Position numbers and translations under genes: made by a program
From: Mycobacterium sp. SVM_VP21
Lineage (GTDB): Bacteria > Actinomycetota > Actinomycetes > Mycobacteriales > Mycobacteriaceae
Direction: 5' to 3'
Assembly: GCA_024758765.1 (NCBI GenBank)
Contig: CP101406.1
Location: 2,356,001 to 2,420,000 of the forward strand
Length of the DNA stretch: 64,000 nucleotides
Part shown: one piece after another, positions 17,342 through 25,764 of the stretch
Layout of the letters: each line of letters opens with the position of its first letter
How positions within the stretch are numbered: position 1 is the first letter of the stretch
The notes under the pieces: model-generated
What the model was told of the DNA's origin: nothing
Seen by the model: only the letters and a program-made list of their open reading frames with translations
The model's database searches: none

Positions 17342-18023
17342 GTAAAAACCGGTTGTTCAGCAATCGCACCCAAGTTGAAGCTCGGTTACCCCTTATGTTC
17401 CTAGTCAGTTGTGGGCTATTGAATTTCAAACGGGGTAGTTGTGATTTCGGTCTCATAGCCACGGTCTCGGGGTAATGCCACCAACTAAACATGTGGAGCC
17501 AACTGTTCTGGGACGCCTACACCAGCTTGAAGCACGCTCCGTCATACGAATACGATCCAAGGCATGTCGAGGTTCTTCGCGACTCAGGCCAACTGTTACT
17601 ACTGGGAGAGTCGCTCAATCGGGTCGCTGGCAACAGAACGCCAATGAAGGCGATCGCCAGCAGTCACCGCACACAGCACCTCAAGCAGAGAATTCAAGAG
17701 CCCGCTGCTGCAAGCTAGACCCGGCGTCCGACACCGAGGCGCTGCCGCCTCCATGCAGCTGACCACGAACGCCAGCTGCGCCGAAGTCCCACCGGGGACG
17801 GCAAACACCTTCCGCCGCAACACCTTCGGATGCAGCTTGGACGGAAGGCCACCAGCCACCATGATATCGACCGTCTCGGCGTCGCCAGCACCGCGGACGA
17901 ATCGGTGTACCGGCCCGTTGCCACCTCGCCTCCGGCTTGCGCAGGTCAATCTCTCAGGTCGTCGTTGCCACACTCAGGAGTGACATGTACAAATCACGGT
18001 TCAGCGAGTGTACAGTTCACGGT
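17342..18023. other. Non-coding accessory stretch
   Basis: Nothing complete is recognisable here. A short frame at 17491-17718 (with LFWDAYTSLKHAPSYEYDP and GESLNRVAGNRTP) looks like a fragment of a HEPN-like protein, low confidence. On the minus strand 17740-17920 a frame containing VDIMVAGGLPSKLHPK looks protein-like but was not identified. The stretch lies between the CMD gene and vapB and probably consists of decayed inserted DNA. Confidence 0.4.
17985..18014 (+). promoter_or_regulatory. Candidate vapB operator/promoter
   Basis: Two TGTACA palindromes at 17986-17991 and 18009-18014, 23 bp apart centre to centre, lie just upstream of the vapB GTG at 18024. Antitoxins of this type usually bind paired palindromes over their own promoter, so these are likely autoregulatory sites. 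Confidence 0.45.
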
Positions 18024-18284
18024 GTGGAGGTATCCGTGACCGAGTTGCGCGCGCACCTTAGCGATTGGCTCGATCGAGTTCGGGCTGGTGGTGAGGTCGT
18101 CATCACCGACCGCGGGATTCCGGTCGCGCGACTCGCTGCGCTGGACAGCGCAGGCACCTTGGAGCGTCTCACGGCCGAAGGCGTGATTGGCAGGGCCACC
18201 GCGCAGCGGCCCGTCGCTGCGGGACGGTCCCGGCCCAGGCCGCGGCGGCCGGTGTCTGACCAGGTCAGCGACCAGCGGCGCTGA
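18024..18284 (+). CDS. vapB: VapB antitoxin (Phd/YefM type)
   Basis: An 86-residue antitoxin. The N-terminal DNA-binding part starts MEVSVTELRAHLSDWLDRVR and continues GGEVVITDRGIPVARL; the C-terminal basic region (RSRPRPRRPVSD) should wrap around the toxin. GTG 18024 gives the family N-terminus; an ATG at 17985 would add 13 residues and place the TGTACA palindromes inside the gene. The stop is three bases before vapC. It neutralises VapC and represses the operon. Confidence 0.87.
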   Translation: MEVSVTELRAHLSDWLDRVRAGGEVVITDRGIPVARLAALDSAGTLERLTAEGVIGRATAQRPVAAGRSRPRPRRPVSDQVSDQRR

Positions 18285-18287
18285 CCG

Positions 18288-18722
18288 GTGCCGCTCGTCT
18301 ACTTCGACGCCAGCGCCTTCGTCAAACTTCTCACCACCGAGACAGGGAGCTCGCTGGCGTCCGCGCTATGGGACGGCTGCGACGCCGCATTGTCCAGCCG
18401 TCTGGCCTACCCCGAAGTCCGCGCCGCACTCGCTGCAGCAGCCCGCAATCACGACCTAACTGAATCCGAGCTCGCCGCTGCCGAGCGTGACTGGGAGGAC
18501 TTCTGGGCCGCCACCCGCCCAGTCGAACTCACCGCGACAATTGAACAGCACGCCGGCCGCCTCGCCCGCGCCCATGCCTTGCGCGGAGCCGACGCTGTCC
18601 ATCTGGCCAGCGCGTTGGCAGTCGGCGACCCCGGCCTGATCGTCGCCGTTTGGGACCGACGCCTGCACGCCGGAGCCCAAGCCGCCGGGTGCCGACTCGC
18701 CCCCGCCCAACTCGACCGCTAA
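18288..18722 (+). CDS. vapC: VapC toxin, PIN-domain ribonuclease
   Basis: A 144-residue PIN-domain RNase. The acidic metal-binding residues are all present: D7 (YFDASA), E43 (YPEVRAA), D103 (GADAVHLASA) and D124 (WDRRLHA). GTG start at 18288, three bases after vapB. When released from VapB it should cut specific RNAs and slow translation. The set of catalytic residues suggests an active toxin. It lies in the decayed accessory region, consistent with addiction-module stabilisation. Confidence 0.9.
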   Translation: MPLVYFDASAFVKLLTTETGSSLASALWDGCDAALSSRLAYPEVRAALAAAARNHDLTESELAAAERDWEDFWAATRPVELTATIEQHAGRLARAHALRGADAVHLASALAVGDPGLIVAVWDRRLHAGAQAAGCRLAPAQLDR

Positions 18723-18796
18723 TCCGACCGCTCGACGTCAGAGGTGGGTCGACCCCGGCATGGATGACGATCAGGTACCGATTCGCCAGGTCAGAA

Positions 18797-18835
18797 CCCG
18801 TGTCGTAAGTGGCCAAGTCCCCCCTCGGACACATT
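18797..18835. repeat. Insertion-element-like end, copy A
   Basis: AACCCGTGTCG followed, after a short variable stretch, by CCCTCGGACACATT. The same arrangement occurs at 23078-23115 in the same orientation. Its form (TGTCCGAGGG read on the minus strand) resembles insertion-sequence ends, but no transposase accompanies it. Confidence 0.4.
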
Positions 18836-18862
18836 GTGATCTCTCGGGAGATCCCGGACAGG

Positions 18863-18894
18863 CCGAACCCTCAGGGTTCGGTCTGTTTTTGTTT
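18863..18894 (+). terminator. Rho-independent terminator
   Basis: Perfect 8-bp stem CCGAACCC / GGGTTCGG with loop TCA, then TCTGTTTTTGTTT. It is about 140 bases after vapC, so it probably ends the vapBC transcript or that of a lost upstream element. Confidence 0.75.
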
Positions 18895-19254
18895 GTGGCG
18901 CCATTGGGCGTGGCGGTCTTTGCCTGTTGGTTGGTAGTCGCGGGTGGGGTCGATGCTGATGCCGTTAATCACGGTGCCGGCGTAGCCAGACACCGGGAGC
19001 AAGTCGGCCAGGTAGAACTTGATCACCGCGTAGTGCAGGTCGCTGTCGACGGCCACCACGGTGACCACAGTGGTGTCTGTTCCCGCGAGTGCGACGGCGG
19101 CCCCTGGTTCGCCGCACGGTCCGGTGAAACCCACCACGTCACCGGCCCGGTCACGTCCGATCGTGGTCAGCGTGCAGTAGCTGTTGCCGTCGACAACGAT
19201 GGGGGCTCCCCCGCCCAAGATCACGATTGCAGCCGCGGGTGGCGCAACCGGCAC
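18871..19254 (-). pseudogene. Degenerate S1-family (chymotrypsin-like) peptidase
   Basis: A 127-codon frame resembling the front half of mycobacterial secreted S1 peptidases: APIVVDGNSYCTLTTIGRD, then VVGFTGPCGEPGAAV, then DLHYAVIKF. The usual GHC carrying the catalytic His is replaced by GPC, apparently with a small deletion. The Ser-bearing C-terminal half is missing: the last 20 or so residues are unrelated and run over the terminator hairpin at 18863. No signal peptide remains. It is probably a dead gene. Confidence 0.55.
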
Positions 19255-19426
19255 CGCTGCGCCGAAGACCCACTATGAGAGCGAGAGCAAGCCGCCAACG
19301 AGCGAGTTGCACGGCGTCTCTCCGCTCGATTCAACTGACATCCGTGGAGGACCGATCAGACTGGCACACCGTGCCCGAAGCTGGAGATACTCGCGACGCA
19401 GTCCTCCCCGATGGACGCGGACGCAA

Positions 19427-21301
19427 TTAGCTGGATGGGCTGTACGGGTCGACGCCGGGCGCGCCGGCAGCACCGGGCGTTCCGTCAGCGGCGCCGGCTC
19501 CGCCATGCCCGCCGTCACCGCCCTTGGTGACGCTGTAGTTCGGCGCGCCGTCACCTCCGTTGCCGCCCGCGCCGTCACCGTTGGGGCCGACCTGCCCGCC
19601 GTCGCCACCGTTCCCGCCGGACCCACCTCCGCCGCCTAACACGTTGGTGCCGCCATTTCCGCCATTGCCACCATTGCCGCCGGTGCCGCCGTCGGCGTCG
19701 CCGCCGGTGCCGCCGGTCCCGCCGTTGCCGTGGCGCAGGGTGTTGTCTTTGTCGGACTGAGGCCCTAAGCCACCACCGCCGTTACCGCCGTTACCGCCGT
19801 TGCCGCCTTGGCCTCCGGTGCCGGCTCCACCGCCGCCCCCACCGCCTCCACCGGCACGGCCGAGCGTGCCGTCGCTGTTTCCGGCTCCTCCACTGCCACC
19901 TGCGCCGCCGACCCCGCCATCGCTCGCGCCTCCGGCGCCGCCGTTACCGCCATGGCCGCCACTGCCGGTGGCGTTCGCACCGGTGCCACCGCCGATACCG
20001 CCGACACCACCGTGGCTGGCGGCGGCGCCGTCATTGCCGTCACCACCGTTACCGCCGTTACCGCCGGCCCCGCCATCGCGGCCGCCAGACGCAGTGCTTA
20101 TACCCCCGTTACCACCGTCGCCACCGGCTCCGGCAAGACTGCCAGCCCCACTGGCAGCGCCACCGTTGCCGCCAAACCCGCCAGCACCGCCGTCACGGCC
20201 GCCAGTGGCGCTGCTGAGGCCGCCGGCACCGCCGTTGCCGCCGGCTCCTGCGATGCTATCCGCACCGACGACGGCGCCACCGTTACCGCCGTTGCCGCCC
20301 GAACCGCCGTCACGGCCGTCCCAAATGCTCGCTTGCAATCCGTCGCCACCGTTACCGCCTGCGCCGCCGCTGCTGCCGACGCCCTCAGCGCTGCCGCCGC
20401 TACCGCCGTTACCACCGATCCCGCCATCACCGCCGACGGCGTACAAGTTCAGAGTGTGTCCGCTGGCGCCACCTTTACCGCCGGCACCGCCGGTGCCACC
20501 ATCGCCCACCGAGTTGCCACCGTTTCCGCCGTTGCCGCCGTCACCGTTGGTGCTGAACAACATCCCGGCGCTGCCACCGGCACCACCGTTGCCGCCGTCG
20601 CCTGCATGCAGGCCGTCGAGCCCCGCACCACCGTCGCCACCGGTACCGCCATTGCCGATCCAGCCGCCCGCGCCACCGGCACCACCATCGGCGCCAGCGC
20701 CACCGTCACCACCGGCGCCACCGTTGCCCAGCCATCCACCGTCACCTCCGGCACCACCGGCCACACCGCCTTCAGTACTGCTCCAACCGGTGCCACCGTC
20801 ACCGAAGATCCAGCCGCCTGCACCGCCGTCGACATTGGTTTCGGTGCCGTCCACGCCGTTGCAAATCAGGCCGCAGGCGCCTCCGAATGCAAACAGCGGG
20901 TTGATGACGGCGTTGACCGTCGAACCGAGCGGACTGTCGATCCAGTCCTGCATCGCAGCATGCAACGGCAGATAGAAGTCGTTCTGGAACCAGTCGGCGA
21001 AATCAGTATCGACAGCCACGCCGGGTAGGCCATCTGCGACGGCCGCGCCCGCCAGGTCACCGCCGTTGAACAGGGTCGCGAGGTCGAGCGTCGAAGCCGA
21101 GTCCGAGCCATCCCAGTAGTCGGGGTCGAACAGGGTGCCCCACGCGGCCGGATCCAACAGATCGGCAAAGAAGTCGTCGAAGTCTGCATGCGCCAACGGA
21201 GCTGATGCCAACGGCCCCAACCCGAACGCTGCCCATGCCCCCACGGTCATCGCTGCTGCCGCCGCTCGCCGCAGCCGCGTTCCTGAGTGGATCTTCCCCA
21301 T
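19427..21301 (-). CDS. Secreted PGRS-repeat protein without PE domain
   Basis: A 624-residue protein. Residues 1-39 form a Sec signal peptide (basic, then Ala/Gly-rich, ending APLAHA); 40-155 form a non-repetitive domain ([20 protein letters not shown] ...) with a Cys pair (GACGLIC). From about 158 to the end it is Gly-Gly-Ala/Gly-Gly-Asn repeats of the PGRS type, ending DPYSPSS. It lacks the N-terminal PE domain that carries PE_PGRS proteins to type VII secretion, so it is presumably Sec-exported. Function unknown; surface exposure is inferred. The repeats also create long spurious frames on the opposite strand. Confidence 0.85.
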   Translation of the reverse strand: MGKIHSGTRLRRAAAAAMTVGAWAAFGLGPLASAPLAHADFDDFFADLLDPAAWGTLFDPDYWDGSDSASTLDLATLFNGGDLAGAAVADGLPGVAVDTDFADWFQNDFYLPLHAAMQDWIDSPLGSTVNAVINPLFAFGGACGLICNGVDGTETNVDGGAGGWIFGDGGTGWSSTEGGVAGGAGGDGGWLGNGGAGGDGGAGADGGAGGAGGWIGNGGTGGDGGAGLDGLHAGDGGNGGAGGSAGMLFSTNGDGGNGGNGGNSVGDGGTGGAGGKGGASGHTLNLYAVGGDGGIGGNGGSGGSAEGVGSSGGAGGNGGDGLQASIWDGRDGGSGGNGGNGGAVVGADSIAGAGGNGGAGGLSSATGGRDGGAGGFGGNGGAASGAGSLAGAGGDGGNGGISTASGGRDGGAGGNGGNGGDGNDGAAASHGGVGGIGGGTGANATGSGGHGGNGGAGGASDGGVGGAGGSGGAGNSDGTLGRAGGGGGGGGGAGTGGQGGNGGNGGNGGGGLGPQSDKDNTLRHGNGGTGGTGGDADGGTGGNGGNGGNGGTNVLGGGGGSGGNGGDGGQVGPNGDGAGGNGGDGAPNYSVTKGGDGGHGGAGAADGTPGAAGAPGVDPYSPSS

Positions 21302-21704
21302 GTCTATCAGTTCTTTCTAAGTTTTTGCTCTGGCAATGGTAGCGAGGCTTTAGACACCCTGCATCCCAACGCAGAATCGAACGACCACCACGCCCCACAG
21401 CCGAACGGCCGGCGAGATCTTCCAAGAGGCGGCATATCTGGTGCGCAGGCGCGCCATCCAGATGTCGAAGCTCGCCGAGCGCCACCGTCGCCGCGGCTAT
21501 GCCCACCGAACCAGTCAAAGTCCTCCTACAAGTCCCCAGCAACACGGCTGAACGCGGCGTCAGACATCCCGGCTCGGTTTAGCAGCAACCAAACCAAAGT
21601 CGCGAAATAGATGGCCGGGCCTTTCCGTCAGCGCCCTCAGCGACCGCGAAGTCGACGTGGTGCTTGTCGATCGCCCAGCTCGTCGCGAGGGGCATCCGCG
21701 ATCA
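21302..21704. other. Intergenic stretch without recognisable gene
   Basis: Lies between the divergent PGRS and ATPase genes. It contains the PGRS ribosome site (GAAAGAAC before 21301) but no supported gene. The part next to the ATPase is more AT-rich than the surroundings and runs into the three-repeat array. Confidence 0.5.
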
Positions 21705-21770
21705 ACAAAATGTAGTGACAGTTTTCCACAAAATATAGTGATATATGCCCACAAACTGTAGCCTTTAGCC
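21705..21770 (+). promoter_or_regulatory. Triple 23-bp direct repeat before AAA ATPase
   Basis: ACAAAATGTAGTGAC (21705), ACAAAATATAGTGAT (21728) and ACAAACTGTAGCCTT (21751) are spaced exactly 23 bp and end at the ATPase ATG (21771). The AT-rich blocks contain TATAGT, a possible -10. This looks like an iterated binding site covering the promoter. Confidence 0.55.
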
Positions 21771-23027
21771 ATGGAGTATCGCCCCCGAGTCGCTGACCAG
21801 CTCCTGGCCGACCGTCTCACTTCCGCCGGCGCTGTTGTACTGGAAGGCCCGAAGGCGTGCGGGAAAACCTGGACGGCGCGCCAATTCGCCGCCAGCGAAG
21901 TCCTGCTCGATGTCGACTCGAATGCCCGCGACGCGCTCGACGCGGACCCAGCCCTGATTCTCGAGGGCGCGTCGCCCCGCCTCGTCGACGAATGGCAGAT
22001 CGGCGGGACCCCGCTGTGGAATCACGTGCGGCGCGCTATCGATGACCGGCAATCAGCCGGACAGTTCATCCTCACCGGCTCGTCGACTCCGGCCGACGAC
22101 GTGACACGACATAGCGGGGCTGGAAGGTTCGCCAGGATCGCGATGCGCCCGATGTCGCTGTACGAGGTCGGCGATTCCACCGGCGAAATCTCTGTGGCCG
22201 GCCTCCTGACTGGAAAGCACACATCCTGTCCAGACCCCGGACTGGGGGTACGAGACATTATCGATCGCATCGCAGTCGGCGGCTGGCCCTCCAACCTGGG
22301 CGGCTCCGTCGACAGCGCGCTGCAGCGCAACATCGACTACCTGGATCACGCACGCGAAGTCGATATCCCATCGATTTCTGGACCGCGACGCGACCCCGAA
22401 CGCCTGCGACGATTACTAACGTCACTGGCGCGGAACACCGCAACCGAGGTAAAGATCTCCGCACTGGCGCGGGAAACGTTGGGCGACAACGAAACAGCAC
22501 TCGCTCGAACCACTATCTACGATTACCTGGCCGCGCTCGACCGGCTCATGCTCATCGACGACGTGCCAGCCTGGTCAACGCACCTGCGATCCAGGGCGAC
22601 GCTGCGACAAGAACCCAAACGTCATTTCGTCGATCCTTCACTTGCCGTCGCCGCACTCGCCAGCACCCCGAAACGGCTACTGGACGACCTCAGTTTCGCC
22701 TGCTTCCTGTTCGAGTCCCTCGTCGTGCGGGACCTGCGGGTACTGTCGTCACCCCTTCGCGGAACCGTTGCGCACTATCGGGACAGCAACGGCGTAGAGG
22801 TCGATGTCATCCTTCAGATTCCCGATGGGACGTGGGGGGCATTCGAAGTGAAACTCGGCCCCGGCCGAGTCGACGACGCGGCCGCGTCCCTGCTGAAATT
22901 CGCTTCCACCGTAGATACGGAGAAAGCCGGTGAACCCGCCGTCCTCGGCGTCATCACCACGGCGACCTACGGCTACACCCGCAAAGACGGTATCCAGGTA
23001 ATACCCATCGCCGCCTTACGCCCATGA
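21771..23027 (+). CDS. AAA-family ATPase with DUF4143 domain
   Basis: A 418-residue protein of the AAA_14/DUF4143 type. Walker A is GPKACGKT (26-33); a Walker B-like acidic segment is LVDEWQ (71-76); a sensor-like LTGSST follows. The C-terminal DUF4143 part contains a nuclease-like pattern near 340-365 (GVEVDVIL ... AFEVKLG), as in PD-(D/E)xK folds, though activity in this family is unproven. It is monocistronic and preceded by a 23-bp-period repeat array. Such genes are widespread in accessory DNA; their role is unclear, with defence or toxin-like functions suggested only by context. Confidence 0.85.
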   Translation: MEYRPRVADQLLADRLTSAGAVVLEGPKACGKTWTARQFAASEVLLDVDSNARDALDADPALILEGASPRLVDEWQIGGTPLWNHVRRAIDDRQSAGQFILTGSSTPADDVTRHSGAGRFARIAMRPMSLYEVGDSTGEISVAGLLTGKHTSCPDPGLGVRDIIDRIAVGGWPSNLGGSVDSALQRNIDYLDHAREVDIPSISGPRRDPERLRRLLTSLARNTATEVKISALARETLGDNETALARTTIYDYLAALDRLMLIDDVPAWSTHLRSRATLRQEPKRHFVDPSLAVAALASTPKRLLDDLSFACFLFESLVVRDLRVLSSPLRGTVAHYRDSNGVEVDVILQIPDGTWGAFEVKLGPGRVDDAAASLLKFASTVDTEKAGEPAVLGVITTATYGYTRKDGIQVIPIAALRP

Positions 23028-23077
23028 AACACACGAACCGCAATTGACGAGATCAACGACTCAGCTGAAACACCTCA

Positions 23078-23115
23078 ACCCGTGTCGCAGATAGACAACC
23101 TCCCTCGGACACATT
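23078..23115. repeat. Insertion-element-like end, copy B
   Basis: Contains AACCCGTGTCG and, after a variable stretch, CCCTCGGACACATT, as at 18797-18835 in the same orientation. The two copies bracket a 4.3-kb segment with the peptidase remnant, PGRS gene and ATPase. Confidence 0.4.
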
Positions 23116-23168
23116 TCTTGCGATGAGTCGGATCATCGGCTACGGCCCGCTCCGACCATGCGGGTTGC

Positions 23169-23235
23169 GCCCGGCTTTGAGCGACAACTACTGCAGTGAG
23201 CCGGGATTGACCGGAAGTGTCGCTCAAAGCCGGGC
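23169..23235. repeat. Perfect 18-bp inverted repeat (hairpin)
   Basis: GCCCGGCTTTGAGCGACA at 23169-23186 pairs exactly with 23218-23235 across a 31-base loop. No T-run follows, so it is not a classic terminator; it may be an intergenic palindromic element or structured RNA end. Confidence 0.75.
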
Positions 23236-23357
23236 AACGCCCCTGCCGGCCGGCGGCAAGGTAGGCCCGCCAGCAGAACCAGTCGCCGCTTTTGGCCGGC
23301 TGCGGCATGGCCGAGCTGAGTCACTAAAGCCCCAACCGTCGTAGGCTCGATGGGGAG

Positions 23358-24059
23358 ATGACTCGTCCAGGCGCGTACCTTCGCCAGCCGGCGCCACGCA
23401 CCTTCCGCGACCGCCGTGACGCCGGCCGGGCCTTGGCCGATCTCGTAACGGCCTCCCTGCCCGGCGTAGCGGGCGCCCAGGGCGTGGTGGTGCTGGGATT
23501 GGCCCGCGGTGGTGTTCCGGTGGCCTGGGAGGTCGCCACCGCTCTGGGGGCGCCGCTGGACGTCTTTCTGGTCCGCAAGCTCGGTGTCCCGCAGCAGCCC
23601 GAATTGGCGATGGGCGCGCTGGCGGGCGGCCAGGTGGTGATGAACGACGAGGTGGTCCGCAGCCTGGGGATCAGCGATGACGAGATTCAGTCGGTGATCG
23701 ACCGCGAGACCACCGAATTGCGGCGCCGCGAACGTGTCTACCGCGGGGATCGGCCGGCGGCCGATCTGCGCGGCCGGGTGGTGATCTTGGTCGACGACGG
23801 CATCGCGACCGGAGCGAGTGTGCTGGTGGCGGTGCGAGCGGTCCAGGCGGCCGCACCTGCCTCGATCATCGTCGCCGTGCCAGTGGCACCACGCTCGGCG
23901 TGCCGCAAGATAGCCCAGGAAGCCGACGACATCGTGTGCGTCACGACGCCCGACGCATTCGATGCCGTGGGGCAGGTCTATCGCGACTTTGGCCAGACCG
24001 ATGACGATGAAGTCCGCGACCTGCTGGCCGCGCCGACTACGGGCCGAGCAGCGGGCTAA
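23358..24059 (+). CDS. Phosphoribosyltransferase
   Basis: A 233-residue type I phosphoribosyltransferase. The PRPP-binding loop VILVDDGIATGAS is at 142-154, and the early segment VVVLGLARGGVPVAWEVA (43-60) is typical of the ComF/PRT-like proteins that sit next to wag31 in mycobacteria. The nucleobase or other acceptor is unknown. It converges on the following membrane-protein gene with a four-base overlap of the two 3' ends. The start at 23358 places the family N-terminus RQPAPRTFRDRRDAGRALA at 9-27. Confidence 0.88.
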   Translation: MTRPGAYLRQPAPRTFRDRRDAGRALADLVTASLPGVAGAQGVVVLGLARGGVPVAWEVATALGAPLDVFLVRKLGVPQQPELAMGALAGGQVVMNDEVVRSLGISDDEIQSVIDRETTELRRRERVYRGDRPAADLRGRVVILVDDGIATGASVLVAVRAVQAAAPASIIVAVPVAPRSACRKIAQEADDIVCVTTPDAFDAVGQVYRDFGQTDDDEVRDLLAAPTTGRAAG

Positions 24060-24400
24060 TCGGCCGGGTGCGCAGCGATATCGTCGGCGGTCTCTTCGGC
24101 CGCCTCGGCGGCCTCAGCGTCGAAGTCCGCCACCTCGGCGGCGTCGGAGCTCTCGACGTCAACAGCGTCGTCATCGTCGGCAGGCACCTCGGACTCCTCG
24201 ACGGTGTCCCCGGCATCCGCGGAGGCCTCGACCGCCGGGGCGTTCGCGCGCCGCTCCCGCAAGGCGTCCACGACCAGTAGCAGTACGCCCAGCACGCTCG
24301 CACCGATGCAGACCCACGCCACCAGCGCATTGCTGGTGACGACGGCGAACACCAATGCGGCAAGGCCGATTACCGCCAATACCAATGCGATCACCAGCAT
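24056..24400 (-). CDS. Small membrane protein with acidic tail
   Basis: A 114-residue protein with two hydrophobic segments (about 2-22 and 28-45) separated by a short turn, a short basic stretch (RERR) and an Asp/Glu/Ala-rich C-terminal half. By position, directly after wag31 in the direction of transcription, it corresponds to the uncharacterised membrane protein next to wag31 in M. tuberculosis. A link to pole or septum organisation is possible from context only. Confidence 0.78.
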   Translation of the reverse strand: MLVIALVLAVIGLAALVFAVVTSNALVAWVCIGASVLGVLLLVVDALRERRANAPAVEASADAGDTVEESEVPADDDDAVDVESSDAAEVADFDAEAAEAAEETADDIAAHPAD

Positions 24401-24444
24401 CGAATCACCTCCAGTCCGACGGGCGAACTACTCGACTCCGACGG

Positions 24445-25245
24445 TCAGTTGGTGCCGCGGTTGAAATGGTTGAACCCGCCACCGTCGCCGGAGGCGCTGC
24501 TGTCGACAGGCGCCGCCGAGCCGCGCTGACCCAACTCCTCGAGCTGGGATTCCAGGTAGGTCTTGAGCCGGGTGCGGTACTCGCGCTCGAAGGTGCGCAG
24601 TTGCTCGAGGCGACCTTCCAGCACGGTGCGCTGCTGGTTGATCGTGCCCATGATCTCGGAGTGCTTGCGCTCGGCGTCGGCCTGTAGAGCGTCGGCCTTC
24701 TCCTGAGCCTGGCGCAGCTGGGTCTCCGAACGCGTCTGAGCGTCGGACAGCATGGCGTCGGCGCGCTGGCGAGCTTCGGTGACCGTCGTCTCCGCGGTCT
24801 GCCGTGCCTCGGTGAGAATTTGGTCGGCGTTGGCGCGGGCGTCGGCCATCAACTTCTCCGACTCGGCCCGGGCGGTTCCGGTCAACCGGTCGGCAGTGTC
24901 CTGGGCCAGGCTCAGCACACGCGCGGCCTTGAGGTGCTGCTCTTCGGTACTCGATTCCGATGCCACCGGCGCGGCGACCACGGGCTGCGGCGCCGCCGGC
25001 TCCGGGGGCTCGTACGCCGGGATCGACGGAATCGACTGGGCGCCGCCACCGGCACGGGCCGCGGCCAGATCCTGGTCGAGTTCGCTCACCCGCTGACGCA
25101 GGTCGGCGTTCTCCTCGATGAGGCGCGTCAGCTCGGTCTCCACCAGGTCCAGGAAGGCGTCGACCTCGTCCTCGTTGTAGCCGCGCTTCCCAATCGGCGG
25201 TTTGCTGAACGCGACGTTATGTACGTCGGCCGGTGTTAGTGGCAT
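24445..25245 (-). CDS. wag31: DivIVA-family polar growth protein Wag31
   Basis: A 266-residue coiled-coil protein that marks cell poles and directs tip growth. The DivIVA domain is at the N-terminus ([20 protein letters not shown], then [15 protein letters not shown]), followed by a Pro/Ala-rich linker (about 70-95) and long coiled coils (about 100-245). The linker contains the TPAD and PPIGK features known from mycobacterial Wag31; in M. tuberculosis it is phosphorylated by PknA. The ATG has a purine-rich site (GGGGGCAGAGG) upstream. It ends the dcw cluster, but here a 519-bp gap and a DUF2249 gene separate it from yggT. Confidence 0.96.
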   Translation of the reverse strand: MPLTPADVHNVAFSKPPIGKRGYNEDEVDAFLDLVETELTRLIEENADLRQRVSELDQDLAAARAGGGAQSIPSIPAYEPPEPAAPQPVVAAPVASESSTEEQHLKAARVLSLAQDTADRLTGTARAESEKLMADARANADQILTEARQTAETTVTEARQRADAMLSDAQTRSETQLRQAQEKADALQADAERKHSEIMGTINQQRTVLEGRLEQLRTFEREYRTRLKTYLESQLEELGQRGSAAPVDSSASGDGGGFNHFNRGTN

Positions 25246-25764
25246 CCTCTGCCCCCTCGAGTCAGGTAGTTAGGTAGCGCCGATCGGGCACGATAGTCGA
25301 CCGGGAAACGCTCGCCGTGTGTAACTGCCGTCCATCCTGTCACATCCGCCGCTGCGCTCGGCAATGTGAACGATATTAAGAGTGAATTTCAAATTGCTGC
25401 CACAAAAATCACGCTTTGGCAAACGGAAGCCCTGAGGGTGATCGGCGATCCCGGCCGGCCAGAGGTGCCGGCAGATCACCGAGGCCAGACCAAAACCGCC
25501 GGGAACTGGACCTCGTGCCACCGCCGACAGTCAGGCGCGGTCCCGCCCTTCCAACCGAGGGCAGCAAAGTGCATAGGCGTCCAACCAGCGAAATGTGATC
25601 TATTTCGCTACGCACCCAAACGTGTCGCCCGCCGATTCCCGGAGCCGCGCCCGGGCGGCAGGGCTACCGGTGCGGCCACCTGCGCCGTATTATTCACAAT
25701 CTCGACCCGTAAATATTCATGACGAGGTCGAACCGTGCGGGACCGACCGGAGGGACACTCGGGA
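25246..25764. other. Intergenic stretch upstream of wag31
   Basis: No gene is supported. It carries the wag31 promoter on the minus strand and the DUF2249 gene leader on the plus strand, and includes locally AT-rich patches near 25361-25420 and 25687-25722. No canonical regulator site was recognised. Confidence 0.5.

Larger units (their letters stand above)
23028..23357. other. Intergenic stretch with insertion-like end and large hairpin
   Basis: No gene is supported. It holds the insertion-like end copy B (23078-23115) and a perfect 18-bp inverted repeat (23169-23186 with 23218-23235). The boundary between accessory DNA and the dcw-side backbone probably lies here. Confidence 0.55.

Noticed and set aside
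18860..18900. Possible CRISPR or tRNA signal near the terminator hairpin
   Set aside because: The structure is a single short stem with a T-run; there are no spaced repeats or cloverleaf. No CRISPR array or tRNA was recognised anywhere in the window.
19560..21028. Long plus-strand frames opposite the PGRS gene
   Set aside because: They are Pro/Ala or Thr/Ala translations of the Gly-repeat array read backwards, with no signal peptide, domain or ribosome site.
25366..25722. Plus-strand frame in the wag31 upstream gap
   Set aside because: No domain, no ribosome site, and composition unlike neighbouring genes.
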